NCBI GenBank assembly: GCA_036490515.1
Contig: DASXDU010000042.1
Coordinates: 310,001 to 374,000 of the forward strand
Length of the DNA: 64,000 nucleotides
Source: Palsa-1150 sp036490515
GTDB taxonomy: Bacteria; Myxococcota_A; Polyangia; Polyangiales; Polyangiaceae
Reading direction: 5' to 3'
Of the stretch, positions 50,283-60,121 are shown piece after piece. Made by a program: the position numbers and the translations under genes. A model generated the notes under the pieces. The model was not told the origin of the DNA. It worked only from the letters and a program-made list of their open reading frames with translations, and searched no databases. Within the stretch, counting starts at the first letter, position 1, and each line of letters opens with the position of its first letter.

Positions 50283-51470
50283 TCAGCGGGGGCCGGTACC
50301 GGTGAGCTTCGCGCTGGCGGCGTTCGAGACACTGACGGCGGTGCCGGGCGTCTGCGTGCCGGTCACGTAGTCGCCGTCGAACGTGATCGGGCCGTTGTTG
50401 CCCTCGGTGTCGTACGCGATCTGGTTCTGGTCGATGTTCGAGTTCGTGACCGACCGGGTGCCCGTGCCGCTCGAGCCGTAGAGCATGAAGCCGTAGGCGT
50501 TGCTCTCGACGTTCGAGTAGCTGACGTCGAAGGCGTCGATGGCGTCGAAGTGGAACCCGCAGTGGACGTTCGTGATGTCGGTGTACGCGATGTGGATGGA
50601 GGCGGCGCCGTTCGCCGAGACGACGAAGTCGGCGACCGGGCCGGAGCCGTGGAGCTTGGAGTCCTCGATCGAGAGGGTGGCGGTCGGGTCGATCGTGGTG
50701 ATGCCCTCGTTGCCGTTCGAGTCGTAGTCGAGGTACGAGGTGACGAGCGCGCCGGCGATGCGCGAGGTGCCGAGGGTGCCGGTGACCGTCGCGTTCTTCG
50801 TGCCGAGCGTGGTGCCCTTCGCGAGGTCGAACGGCGTCGATGCGCCGGTGATCGTCCCGCCGTCGTACTCCGTCTTCACGGCGCCCGCGGCCGTCTGGAG
50901 GGCGGTGCTCGCGCCCGTGATGTCGACCAGCGTCAGGTCGAGCGTCCCGCCGCTCGCGACCGAGAGGCCCGACCAGCCCGCGCCGGTGAGCGTCGCGTGC
51001 GTCGTCGTGCTGGTGCCGGTCAGCGTGCCCGCGATGCTGATTCCGACCTTCGCGGCCACCGTGACGGTGGCCCCCGGAGCGATCGTCACGGTGACGCCGC
51101 TCGCGATGGTCGTGTTCTCGCTGATCTGCGTGCCGTCGGCCCAGGTCACGTCTGCGGAGATCGTCGTCGACGTCGCCCCGCTGCTGCTCCCGCTGGAGCT
51201 GCCGCTGGACGAGCCCGAGCTGCTGCTGCTCGTCGACCCCCCGCTGCTCGAACCGCTGCTCGAGCTCCCCGAGCTGCTGCCTCCGCTCGACGACCCTCCG
51301 CCGCTGCTCGACCCGCTGCTGCTGCCGCTGCTCCCGCCGCCGGAGCTCCCGTTCTCGTGGACCCCCGAGCCGGGGACGTCCGAGCCGGAACCACACCCGA
51401 CCAGGGGGACGACCAGAAGGAACGAGGAGAACGCGAGCGCTGCCTTCAGTGACTGAGCATGGAGAAACAT
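50283..51470 (-). CDS. Lipoprotein with Ser/Gly linker and beta-helix domain
   Basis: A 395-aa protein. The signal peptide ends with lipobox LVGC. A Ser/Gly linker of about 70 residues follows, then a right-handed parallel beta-helix-like domain (VTWADGTQISENTTIASGV, WSGLSVASGGTLDLTLVDI, HCGFHFDAIDAFDVSYSNV, YGFMLYGSSG). Such domains often bind or cleave polysaccharide; no catalytic residues are identified. It starts 25 bp inside the end of the upstream small membrane protein gene. Confidence 0.82.
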   Translation of the reverse strand: MFLHAQSLKAALAFSSFLLVVPLVGCGSGSDVPGSGVHENGSSGGGSSGSSSGSSSGGGSSSGGSSSGSSSSGSSSGGSTSSSSSGSSSGSSSGSSSGATSTTISADVTWADGTQISENTTIASGVTVTIAPGATVTVAAKVGISIAGTLTGTSTTTHATLTGAGWSGLSVASGGTLDLTLVDITGASTALQTAAGAVKTEYDGGTITGASTPFDLAKGTTLGTKNATVTGTLGTSRIAGALVTSYLDYDSNGNEGITTIDPTATLSIEDSKLHGSGPVADFVVSANGAASIHIAYTDITNVHCGFHFDAIDAFDVSYSNVESNAYGFMLYGSSGTGTRSVTNSNIDQNQIAYDTEGNNGPITFDGDYVTGTQTPGTAVSVSNAASAKLTGTGPR

Positions 51471-51781
51471 GCGCCTACCCCTGCGAGGAGGATGAACACC
51501 GCGGCGAAGCCGAGGCGAAGCACCCAGTAGACCCCCCACCCGGTGGTCCAGAAGGACGACCGTTGCGGGGTCAGTACAAAACTCGATCCAGCGAGCGCCC
51601 CGCCCGGGACGGGCGGAGGAACTGGCTGCTGTGGCGCGGGATACGCGTAACCTGGCTGAGAAGTTTCGGTGCCCCGTGCCCGCTGAGGCTGGACCTCGGG
51701 CGATCCAGGCGCCTGCTGCGCCGATCCAGACGGCCCCTCCGGCGGAGGTAGGCCCTCGCCGTACCCTGGGCGCGTTTGCAT
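51446..51781 (-). CDS. Small Pro-rich single-span membrane protein
   Basis: A 111-aa protein: about 75 residues rich in Pro, Gln and Gly (cytoplasmic or disordered), then one C-terminal membrane helix (VYWVLRLGFAAVFILLAGVGACF). No family is recognised. It is the first gene of a two-gene unit with the beta-helix lipoprotein, with a 25-bp overlap. Confidence 0.65.
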   Translation of the reverse strand: MQTRPGYGEGLPPPEGPSGSAQQAPGSPEVQPQRARGTETSQPGYAYPAPQQPVPPPVPGGALAGSSFVLTPQRSSFWTTGWGVYWVLRLGFAAVFILLAGVGACFSMLSH

Positions 51782-51812
51782 TCAGTGTGGAGGGAGGCTA
51801 GCACCCCGGCCC

Positions 51813-53006
51813 ATGGCCAAGCTCCCCAAGTCCATCGTCATCGTCGCCGCCAAGCGCACCGCGTTCGGCACGATGCTCGGCTCCCTCAAGGGCGTCAGCG
51901 CGACCGACCTCGCCGTGCACGCGTCGAAGGCCGCCCTCGAGCAGAGCGGCGTCGCCAAGGGCGACATCGGCCATGTGGTGGTTGGCAACGTGATGCAGAC
52001 CAGCGCCGACGCCATCTACTGCGCGCGCCACGTCGGCCTCAAGGCGGGGCTGCCCATCGAGACTCCGGCGCTCACCGTGAACCGTCTCTGCGGGTCGGGC
52101 TTCCAGGCGATCGTCTCGGGCGCCGAGCAGATCGTCCTCGGCGAGACGGACGCCGTCCTCGTGGCGGGTACCGAGAACATGACGCAGGCGCCGTTCCAGC
52201 TGCGCGGCGCGCGCGAAGGGTGGGCGTTCGGCAAGACGCCGCCCATCGAGGACTCGCTCTGGAGCGCGCTGACGGACAGCTACTGCAACACGCCGATGGC
52301 CGTGACGGCCGAGAACCTCGCGCAGAAGTACGGTATCTCGCGCCAGCAGTGCGACGAGTTCGCGCTCGCGAGCCAGCAGCGCTGGGCGGCGGCAAACGAG
52401 GCGGGCCGCTTCAAGAACGAGATCGTCGCCATCGAGCTCACGACCAGGAAGGGGCCCGTCAGCTTCGCGATCGACGAGCACCCGCGCCCGCAGTCGACGA
52501 TGGAGGCGCTCGGCAAGCTCGCCCCCGTCTTCAAGAAGGACGGGGTCGTCACGGCAGGCAACGCGTCGGGCATCTGCGACGGCGCCGCGGCGCTCGTGCT
52601 CACGAGCGAGGACTACGCGAAGAACAAGGGCCTGAAGCCGCTGGCGCGCCTGCTCCAGTGGGGCGTCGCGGGCGTCGACCCGAGCATCATGGGCATCGGT
52701 CCGGCGCCGGCCATCCGCGCGGCGCTCGCGCGGGCGGAGCTGAAGCAGTCGGACGTGGACCTCTTCGAGGTGAACGAGGCGTTCGCGCCGCAGTACCTCG
52801 CCGTCGAGAAGGAGCTGGGGCTCGACCGCGCGAAGACGAACGTGGACGGCGGGGCGATCGCGCTCGGGCATCCGCTCGGCGCGAGCGGCGCGCGCATCAC
52901 GGCGCACCTCGTCTACGAGCTCGCGCGGCGCAACGGCCGCTTCGCGGTCGGCAGCGCGTGCATCGGAGGCGGGCAGGGCCTCGCCGTCGTGATCGAGCGA
53001 ATCTGA
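51813..53006 (+). CDS. Thiolase (acetyl-CoA C-acyltransferase)
   Basis: A 397-aa thiolase of full family length. Acyl-carrying Cys93 lies in NRLCGSGFQAI, with His353 in GHPLGASGAR and Cys383 in SACIGGGQG; NEAFAPQYLA is also conserved. It either makes acetoacetyl-CoA or cleaves 3-ketoacyl-CoA; sequence alone does not tell which. It is divergent from the beta-helix lipoprotein unit, 31 bp apart. Confidence 0.95.
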   Translation: MAKLPKSIVIVAAKRTAFGTMLGSLKGVSATDLAVHASKAALEQSGVAKGDIGHVVVGNVMQTSADAIYCARHVGLKAGLPIETPALTVNRLCGSGFQAIVSGAEQIVLGETDAVLVAGTENMTQAPFQLRGAREGWAFGKTPPIEDSLWSALTDSYCNTPMAVTAENLAQKYGISRQQCDEFALASQQRWAAANEAGRFKNEIVAIELTTRKGPVSFAIDEHPRPQSTMEALGKLAPVFKKDGVVTAGNASGICDGAAALVLTSEDYAKNKGLKPLARLLQWGVAGVDPSIMGIGPAPAIRAALARAELKQSDVDLFEVNEAFAPQYLAVEKELGLDRAKTNVDGGAIALGHPLGASGARITAHLVYELARRNGRFAVGSACIGGGQGLAVVIERI

Positions 53007-53024
53007 GGTGGGCGCCGGGCGCGG

Positions 53025-53255
53025 TCAGGCCGTGTGCTCGGCGAGCACGCGGCCGGCGCGGCGCACGGCGTCGAGGTCGACGTCTCCCTCGAACGCGCGG
53101 CGGCCCTCGACGACCAGCCAGCCGATGGCGTTGCGCATCGCGCGCACGGCCTGGAGCGCGGCGCGCAGCGTGGGGAACGCCCAGGCGAGCGTGCCCGGCT
53201 GGCTGTCGTGCCAGCCGTAAATGACGAGCGTCACGCCCACGTTGCGGGACTTCAT
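53025..53255 (-). CDS. Small conserved-looking hypothetical protein
   Basis: A 76-aa protein, MKSRNVGVTLVIYGW at the N-terminus, followed by a helical middle (FPTLRAALQAVRAMRNAIGW) and an acidic C-terminus. It is compact with a natural amino-acid composition, without membrane helix or signal peptide. ATG 53288 is an alternative start but adds only Arg-rich residues. Function unknown. It is convergent with the thiolase gene. Confidence 0.6.
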   Translation of the reverse strand: MKSRNVGVTLVIYGWHDSQPGTLAWAFPTLRAALQAVRAMRNAIGWLVVEGRRAFEGDVDLDAVRRAGRVLAEHTA

Positions 53256-53375
53256 CCGTGATCGCAACCGCCGGAGCGTGGACCTCATTCCGAGGCCGAG
53301 AGTAAGTCCATCCTCGTCGAATACAAGTGAGGCAAGTTGTCGCGACGCCGAGATGTCGCGCGGCGGTCACCGGCC

Positions 53376-53381
53376 TACTAT
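53376..53381 (+). promoter_or_regulatory. -10-like TACTAT six bases before a GTG start
   Basis: TACTAT, six C residues, then the GTG of the sensor kinase at 53388. The spacing places the predicted transcription start at the GTG itself, implying a leaderless mRNA and supporting this GTG as the start. Confidence 0.5.
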
Positions 53382-53387
53382 CCCCCC

Positions 53388-54989
53388 GTGACCTCGCGCG
53401 CCCCTCAGACCGCCTCGGTCCGCCCGGCGCGCTCGACGTCGCCGCCGACGCCTGGCGAGGGGCTCCTCTCGGTCCCGCCCGGGAAGACGAACCCGGGCAC
53501 GGCGACGACCAGCGTCGGGCCGCCGCCGCGCACCTCCGCGGCGTGGCCGCTCTTGCCGCTCGCGCCCGTGGTGGTCGTGGCCCTCGGCGTGGCCGTGGCC
53601 GTGGCCATCGGCCTCTTCGGCGTGTCGAACCTGGCGACCGCGAGCGACGACCACGCGGCGGCGCGCGCGGAGCTCCTCGCTTCGGCGCTGGGCGCGAGGC
53701 TCTCGCGGCTGCCGCCGAACGAGCGGCTCGAGGCGATGCAGCGCGCCGCCCGCAAGACGGGCGCGGAGTTCGTCGTCGTGACGCCCGAAGGAGACGTGCG
53801 GCTCGATGCGAGCCTCGGGATGGCCGATCGCGGGGCGCTCAAGCGCGTGGTCGCGGAGCACGCGGGCGAGGCCATCACGGGCCTGGGTCGAGCGCGCTTC
53901 GCCAGCCAGCCCATCGACGGGCCTGCCCCGAACCCCATCCTCGTCGCCTTCGTTCGCGAGCCGAGCGCCCCCGAGGGGGCGCCGGCCCTGCTGCGTGCCC
54001 TCGTCGCGCTGACGACCCTGCTCGTCGGCGTCGCCGCGGCGGTGGCGTACGCGGTCTCGCGTGACGCGACGCAGGACGTCGACTTCGTGGCCGAGCGCGT
54101 GCGCGGGATGGTTCACGTCCGCTCCGAGCCGACCGGCGAGGCGGTTCCCGTTCGCACGATGGACGAGGTAGGCGCGCTGACCGTCGCGTTCAACGCCCTC
54201 GTGAGCCGCTTCGTCGCCGCGCAGGGGAGCTACCAGAGCGACCTCGAACGGGTGCGCGCCGCCGACCGTGACCGCGCGGCGTTCCTCGCGGCGGTGAGCC
54301 ACGAGCTGCGCAGCCCGCTGAACGCCATCCTCGGCTTCGCCGACATCCTCATGACCGAGGTCGACGGGCCGCTGAGCGCCGAGGCCCGCGAGGAGGTGGA
54401 GCAAATCCGCGGCTCGGGCAAGCACCTGCTCGACCTCATCAACGACATCCTCGAGTTCAGCGCGCTCGAGAGCGGTCAGCTCAAGCTCTCCCGTTCGCGC
54501 GTCGACCTCGCCGCGGTGGCGTGGGAGGTCGTGCGCGAGGCGGGAGGCCTGGTCGGGGCGCGCCCGGTGTCGGTGCGCATCGAGGGGGAAGGGGGCGTCT
54601 TCGCGCGGGCCGACCAGCGGCGCGTCCGCCAGGTCCTGACGAACCTCGTCGGCAACGCCATCAAGTTCACGCAGCAGGGGGAGGTCGTCGTCGACGTCGG
54701 GCGCGAGGGGCGCTACGCGCGCATCAGCGTCCGCGACACGGGCCCCGGCATCAGCCCGCAGGAGCGCGCGGTCATCTTCGAGGAGTACAAGCAGGCGAAG
54801 GAGGAGCGCGCGCGCCGGCGCGGCACGGGCCTGGGGCTCGCGATCACGCGCCGTCTCGTGCTCATGCACGGAGGCCGCATCGACGTCGACAGCGAGGTGG
54901 GCCGCGGCTCGATCTTCAAGGTGCTCCTTCCCGCGTGGGACGACGCGCGGGACAAGGAGAAGGAGAAGAAGAAGGAGGTCCACGCGTGA
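53388..54989 (+). CDS. Membrane sensor histidine kinase (first of tandem pair)
   Basis: A 533-aa kinase. A Pro/Thr-rich N-terminal stretch precedes membrane helix 1 (PLAPVVVVALGVAVAVAIGL), a periplasmic sensor of about 110 residues and membrane helix 2 (ALVALTTLLVGVAAAVAYAV). HAMP, HisKA with His305 in AVSHELRSPLNAILGF and an intact ATPase domain (NLVGNAIKFT, DTGPGIS, GTGLGLAI) follow. The tail is Lys/Glu-rich. GTG 53388 was chosen over an upstream TTG. The stop overlaps the next kinase (GTGA). No response regulator gene is adjacent. Confidence 0.9.
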   Translation: MTSRAPQTASVRPARSTSPPTPGEGLLSVPPGKTNPGTATTSVGPPPRTSAAWPLLPLAPVVVVALGVAVAVAIGLFGVSNLATASDDHAAARAELLASALGARLSRLPPNERLEAMQRAARKTGAEFVVVTPEGDVRLDASLGMADRGALKRVVAEHAGEAITGLGRARFASQPIDGPAPNPILVAFVREPSAPEGAPALLRALVALTTLLVGVAAAVAYAVSRDATQDVDFVAERVRGMVHVRSEPTGEAVPVRTMDEVGALTVAFNALVSRFVAAQGSYQSDLERVRAADRDRAAFLAAVSHELRSPLNAILGFADILMTEVDGPLSAEAREEVEQIRGSGKHLLDLINDILEFSALESGQLKLSRSRVDLAAVAWEVVREAGGLVGARPVSVRIEGEGGVFARADQRRVRQVLTNLVGNAIKFTQQGEVVVDVGREGRYARISVRDTGPGISPQERAVIFEEYKQAKEERARRRGTGLGLAITRRLVLMHGGRIDVDSEVGRGSIFKVLLPAWDDARDKEKEKKKEVHA

Positions 54990-56842
54990 GGAACGTCGCC
55001 CGCCGCGTAGCCGTCGCCGTCCTCGCGATCCAGCTGATCGCGTGGTCGACCACGGGGCTCCTCGTCGTGGCGTTCGCGCCGCGGCTGCTCCTGCTCGACC
55101 CGGCGGTGGTCGACGGCAGCAAGGGGCTCGCGTTCTGGGGGTGGACCGCGACGATCGCCATCGTGATCGCCGCGAGCCTCGGCGCGCTGCGCAGGGTGCG
55201 GCCGCTCCTCGACGCGCTCTCGGTCGGCGCGAAGCACGTCGACTCGACGCGGGTGTCGGCCCTCTACGCCATGCCGGCGCGCCTCGTTGCGATGGACCTC
55301 GCGGGCACGCTCGCCGTCGGGCTGCTCACGCTGACTCCGGCCCTCCGCCCGGACACGAACGACCTCTCGACGCAGTTCGGGCTGGTCCTGCTCGCGATGA
55401 CCATGGCCAGCGTGGCGGCGCTCCCCGCGTACATCACGATGCGCGCCTTCATCGCGCGCGCCATGGAGCTCGTGCCCGTCGCCGCCTCCCGCGACGCAGT
55501 CGAGACCCTCGAGACGCGCGCGCGCCGGACCGCCCGCCTCCGCGAGCGCCTCCTCCTCGCCGTCGTCGCACCCGTCGCGTTCGTCGCCCTGGGCGCGTCG
55601 CAGCTGGTCCACGCGCACCTTCGCGCCTTCGACCGGTCGTCGCGCGAGGACGACGCCGCCGAGCTCGCCCAAGGCGTCTTCGACACCGTGGAGGGCGACC
55701 CCCGCGGCAGGAAGGCCGCCATCGAGGCGGCGCACGCGCATGGCTTCGACGTCGACGTCTCGCGATCGAGCGCGCTCTTCACGATCACGCACGACGACCT
55801 CGGGCAGACCCACCTGTCCGTGCCGCTCGCGGACGGGCACGCCGAGGTGCGCTTCGAGACCGCGCAGGCGGGGACCGCGGGCCTGTACCTCGCGCTGGCC
55901 CTCGTGGCCGTGGCGCTCGCCTGGGGCGTCGGGGGGCGCATCGGGCGTCTCTTCGCGGACGACGTGGCCCTCGCGACGCGCGAGCTCGAGGCGACCGGTG
56001 TGGCTGACGTGCTCCGCGGCGGCCGCATCCGGGGCGACGCGCGGTTCCGGTCGGTCGCGCAGCTCCTTCGTGCGGCCGACGAGATGGGGGGCGTGTTCCG
56101 CGAGTTCGCGAGCGCGCAGACCCGGGCCATCGACGCGCGCGCGGCGACCGAGCGGATGCGCGGGCTCTTCCTCGCGTCGATGAGCCACGACCTCAAGGCG
56201 CCGCTCAACGCCATCCTCGGGTTCGCGGACCTCGTGGGTCGCGGCAAGCTCACCGACGGGCAGCGCGAGAGCGTGACGATCATCGAGCAGCGGGGGAGGG
56301 AGCTGCTCTATCTGGTCGACACGATCCTCGACGCGGCGCGCGTCGAGGCCGGCGCGCTCACCGTGTCGCCGGAGTGGACCCGCGTCGGCGACGTCGTCAT
56401 GCCCGCCGTCCTCGACGCGCGCGAGCTCACCGCGGGGATGCAGGTCGAGATCACCGGCGAGATCCAGCCCGGCGTCCCGCGCATCCTCGTCGACGCGACG
56501 CGCCTCACGCAGGGGCTCACGGCGATCGTCCTGGTCGCGTCACGCTTCGCGGAGAAGGGGCACGTCACGGTGCGCGCGGCGATGCCGTCGAAGGGCGAGC
56601 AGATGCGCATCGACGTCGAGGTCACGGGACGCGGGATCTCGGCGACGGACCGCGAGAAGATCTTCGACGCGTTCAAGCACGCCGATCGGGCGCGGCGCCA
56701 CGGGAGCCTGGGCCTCGGGCCATCGCTCGCGCGCGCGATCGTCGAGCTCCACGGAGGTGGGATCGACGTCGAGACGACGGAGGCCGGCGGAACGGTCTTC
56801 CACGTCTGGGTGCCGAGCGAGAGGGGCGCTTCGCGGGGGTAG
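54986..56842 (+). CDS. Membrane histidine kinase-like protein with degraded ATP site
   Basis: A 618-aa protein. Membrane helices lie near residues 8-28, 48-68, 95-155 and 190-210, followed by a soluble region and another helix (LYLALALVAVALAWGVG). HisKA keeps His401 (SMSHDLKAPLNAILGF). In the ATPase domain the N-box reads GLTAIVLVASRFAEKG without the usual Asn, and G1 reads VTGRGIS without the Asp; the G2-like GSLGLGPSLARAIVELHGG remains. Self-phosphorylation is therefore doubtful; it may be phosphorylated by, or dimerise with, the preceding kinase. GTG start, GTGA overlap. Confidence 0.85.
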   Translation: MRNVARRVAVAVLAIQLIAWSTTGLLVVAFAPRLLLLDPAVVDGSKGLAFWGWTATIAIVIAASLGALRRVRPLLDALSVGAKHVDSTRVSALYAMPARLVAMDLAGTLAVGLLTLTPALRPDTNDLSTQFGLVLLAMTMASVAALPAYITMRAFIARAMELVPVAASRDAVETLETRARRTARLRERLLLAVVAPVAFVALGASQLVHAHLRAFDRSSREDDAAELAQGVFDTVEGDPRGRKAAIEAAHAHGFDVDVSRSSALFTITHDDLGQTHLSVPLADGHAEVRFETAQAGTAGLYLALALVAVALAWGVGGRIGRLFADDVALATRELEATGVADVLRGGRIRGDARFRSVAQLLRAADEMGGVFREFASAQTRAIDARAATERMRGLFLASMSHDLKAPLNAILGFADLVGRGKLTDGQRESVTIIEQRGRELLYLVDTILDAARVEAGALTVSPEWTRVGDVVMPAVLDARELTAGMQVEITGEIQPGVPRILVDATRLTQGLTAIVLVASRFAEKGHVTVRAAMPSKGEQMRIDVEVTGRGISATDREKIFDAFKHADRARRHGSLGLGPSLARAIVELHGGGIDVETTEAGGTVFHVWVPSERGASRG

Positions 56843-56897
56843 CGCGCTCACACCGCCTCGAGCGCCGCGGGCCCACCGTGGAACGATGGCGCGCGGC

Positions 56898-57530
56898 TCA
56901 GCCCCCCGACGGCACGACGATCGACTTGCACGCCTCGGTCGCGTCCTTCGAGGGCGCGCTCTTCGTCTTGTAGGCGAACGAGCACTTGAGGGTGAGCCCC
57001 GCCTGCCCCTTCACGAGCGAGACCACGCGCTCGAAGTCCTGGTGCTGGCCCAGGTACCACTTGCCGCCGCCGGGGAGGTCGCCCTTCTTCTCGATCTTGT
57101 CGCCGCCGAATTTGAGCTCTCCCTCGACGTCCTTGATCTGCTCGGCGATGGGCGTCGCGTCGTACGAGATCATCAGGTTGTCCGTGGGCGAGCCGCTGTC
57201 GTACGCGATCGAGCCCTTCGTGGGCGTCGTGCGGGCGTCCTTCACCGTGTAGCCGGACGCGAGCTTGATGCAGTACGCCGGGACCGCGTTGCCGGTCAGA
57301 CCGGCGGGGCACTTGGGAAGGGGCGCCGCGGCGCTCGCGGCGGAGGACGCGGTGGCCGATGCGGGTGGCGCGGCAGCGGTGCTCGCCATCGCCGACGGGG
57401 CGGCCGGCGCGGAGGGTGCAGCGGAGGCGGCAGGGGAACCGCTGCTCTCGTCCTTGTCGCATGCGACGAGAAGCGAACCGAGGCCGACACCGACGACGCA
57501 GAGCCCGAGGAGCAGGGGAGAAGGGCGCAT
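56898..57530 (-). CDS. Lipoprotein of unknown function
   Basis: A 210-aa protein with lipobox LVAC (Cys24), an Ala/Pro/Ser linker of about 45 residues and a small domain (CPAGLTGNAVPAYCIKLASG, GGGKWYLGQHQDFERVVSLV) with four cysteines that could pair (CPAG, YCIK, LKCSF, EACKS). No family is recognised. It lies 120 bp downstream of the Sel1 lipoprotein, across a hexamer repeat tract. Confidence 0.72.
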   Translation of the reverse strand: MRPSPLLLGLCVVGVGLGSLLVACDKDESSGSPAASAAPSAPAAPSAMASTAAAPPASATASSAASAAAPLPKCPAGLTGNAVPAYCIKLASGYTVKDARTTPTKGSIAYDSGSPTDNLMISYDATPIAEQIKDVEGELKFGGDKIEKKGDLPGGGKWYLGQHQDFERVVSLVKGQAGLTLKCSFAYKTKSAPSKDATEACKSIVVPSGG

Positions 57531-57593
57531 GGGCCCGCAGCATACCCGCATTCCCCTTCTTCATTGCCACGCCCTGTTCGTGCAATCATCCTT

Positions 57594-58619
<1,026 letters not shown>

Positions 58620-58672
58620 GACGAGCCCTTTCAGCACGCGACGTACCAGGCGTGAGGAGGGGAGCGTTCGGC

Positions 58673-60106
58673 CTATGCGGGAGACCGGCCGGCCGTCTCG
58701 ATGGCGCAGAGGACCCCGCGCGCCTTGTTGCGGGACTCCTCGGCCTCGCTCGCAGGGTCGCTTCCCTCGACGATGCCCGCGCCCGCCGTCACGACGAACT
58801 TCTCGTCCTTGCAGACGGCCGTCCGGATGGCGATCGCGAAGTCGAGCTCCCCCGTCTTCGTGACGTACCCGACGGCCCCGCCGTAGATGCCGCGCGGCGC
58901 GGCCTCGAGCTCGCGGATGATCTGCATCGCCCGCACCTTCGGCGCTCCCGAGAGCGTCCCCGCCGGGAAGGCGGCGCGGAGCACCTCGAGGGGAGGGGTC
59001 GACGCAGGCACCTTGCCCGTGACCTCGCTCACGATGTGCATGACGTGCGAGTAGCGCTCGATCTCCATCTGCCGCACGAGCTCGACGGTACCGGTCTGCG
59101 CGACGCGGCCGACGTCGTTGCGCCCGAGATCGATGAGCATCACGTGCTCCGCGCGCTCCTTCGGGTCGGCGAGCAGCTCGGTCGCGAGCGCCTCGTCCTC
59201 CTCGTGCGTCCGGCCGCGGCGGCGCGTCCCCGCGAGCGGGCGCACGGTCATCGTCCCCTCCTCGAGGCGAACGAGCGTCTCCGGGCTCGCGCCGGCGATC
59301 TGGGTTCGCGTGCGCTCGCCCGGACCGGGCGGAAGATCGAGGAAGTACATGTAGGGGCTGGGGTTGAGGACGCGCATCGCGCGATACGCGTCGAACGGAT
59401 CCCGGCCCGCCCGCGCGACGGTGAACTGCCGCGCGAGGACGACCTGGAACACGTCTCCCGCCGCGATGTACTCCTGCCCGCGGCGCACCATCGCCATGTA
59501 CTGCTCGTCGTCGACGTCGACGCGAACGTCGGCCGGGACGAGAGAGCGATCGGGGAGGGCGAGGGGTGACAGCGGCTCGGGGCGATCGAGGTGTGCACGC
59601 GCGCGCTCGACGTCGGCGGCGTCTTCCGCGGCGATGGTGATGGTGTGCGAGAGCGAGTCGAAGACGACGATGGTCGACCCGCCGAAGAAACGCGCGAGCG
59701 GTGCCGTGCCGCGCGGGCCCCAGCCGGGGACCTTCTCGATCGCGTGGACGAGGTCCCAGGCGATGTACCCGACGTAGCTCTTCGCGAAGCGGGCCGCCGG
59801 GTGCGTGGGGCCGGCGTCGCTTCCGTCACGCTCGAAGAGCGAACGCGCCGCCTCGAGGGGGTCCTTCGCGTCCCGCGCCGAGGCGAGGCCGTGCGGCAGC
59901 CCGTGAGCGCCGACCCAGTGGCCGCTCGGCTGGAGCGACACCTCGTGCTTCGGGTCGTACCCGAGGATCGAGTAGCGCCCCCAGCGCTCGCCGCCGACGA
60001 CGCTCTCGAGGAGGAACGAGGCGCGCTCGCCGGCGGCGCGCCGCAAGGCGGCGTACGCACGGACGGGCGTGATCGTGTCGGCGACGAAGGTGAGCGTGGC
60101 GACCAT
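58673..60106 (-). CDS. trpE: Anthranilate synthase component I
   Basis: A 477-aa chorismate-using enzyme that makes anthranilate for tryptophan synthesis. The N-terminal LLES motif (residues 32-35) is the Trp feedback site. Catalytic-domain motifs include AGDVFQVVLARQF, TVRPLAGTRRRG, HVMLIDLGRNDVGRV, FPAGTLSGAPKVRAMQII and VVTAGAGIVEGSDP. All key segments are intact. ATG 60106 is the start, with a GTG at 60112 also in frame. No trpG is seen in the window. The upstream Kal-Kce fusion gene ends 15 bp before it, so the two are probably co-transcribed. Confidence 0.95.
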   Translation of the reverse strand: MVATLTFVADTITPVRAYAALRRAAGERASFLLESVVGGERWGRYSILGYDPKHEVSLQPSGHWVGAHGLPHGLASARDAKDPLEAARSLFERDGSDAGPTHPAARFAKSYVGYIAWDLVHAIEKVPGWGPRGTAPLARFFGGSTIVVFDSLSHTITIAAEDAADVERARAHLDRPEPLSPLALPDRSLVPADVRVDVDDEQYMAMVRRGQEYIAAGDVFQVVLARQFTVARAGRDPFDAYRAMRVLNPSPYMYFLDLPPGPGERTRTQIAGASPETLVRLEEGTMTVRPLAGTRRRGRTHEEDEALATELLADPKERAEHVMLIDLGRNDVGRVAQTGTVELVRQMEIERYSHVMHIVSEVTGKVPASTPPLEVLRAAFPAGTLSGAPKVRAMQIIRELEAAPRGIYGGAVGYVTKTGELDFAIAIRTAVCKDEKFVVTAGAGIVEGSDPASEAEESRNKARGVLCAIETAGRSPA

Positions 60107-60121
60107 GGCCACGACGGCATA

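Noticed and set aside
51180..51350. DNA tandem repeat in the beta-helix lipoprotein gene
   Set aside because: It is the Ser/Gly linker of the protein; the frame is intact and the units are irregular.
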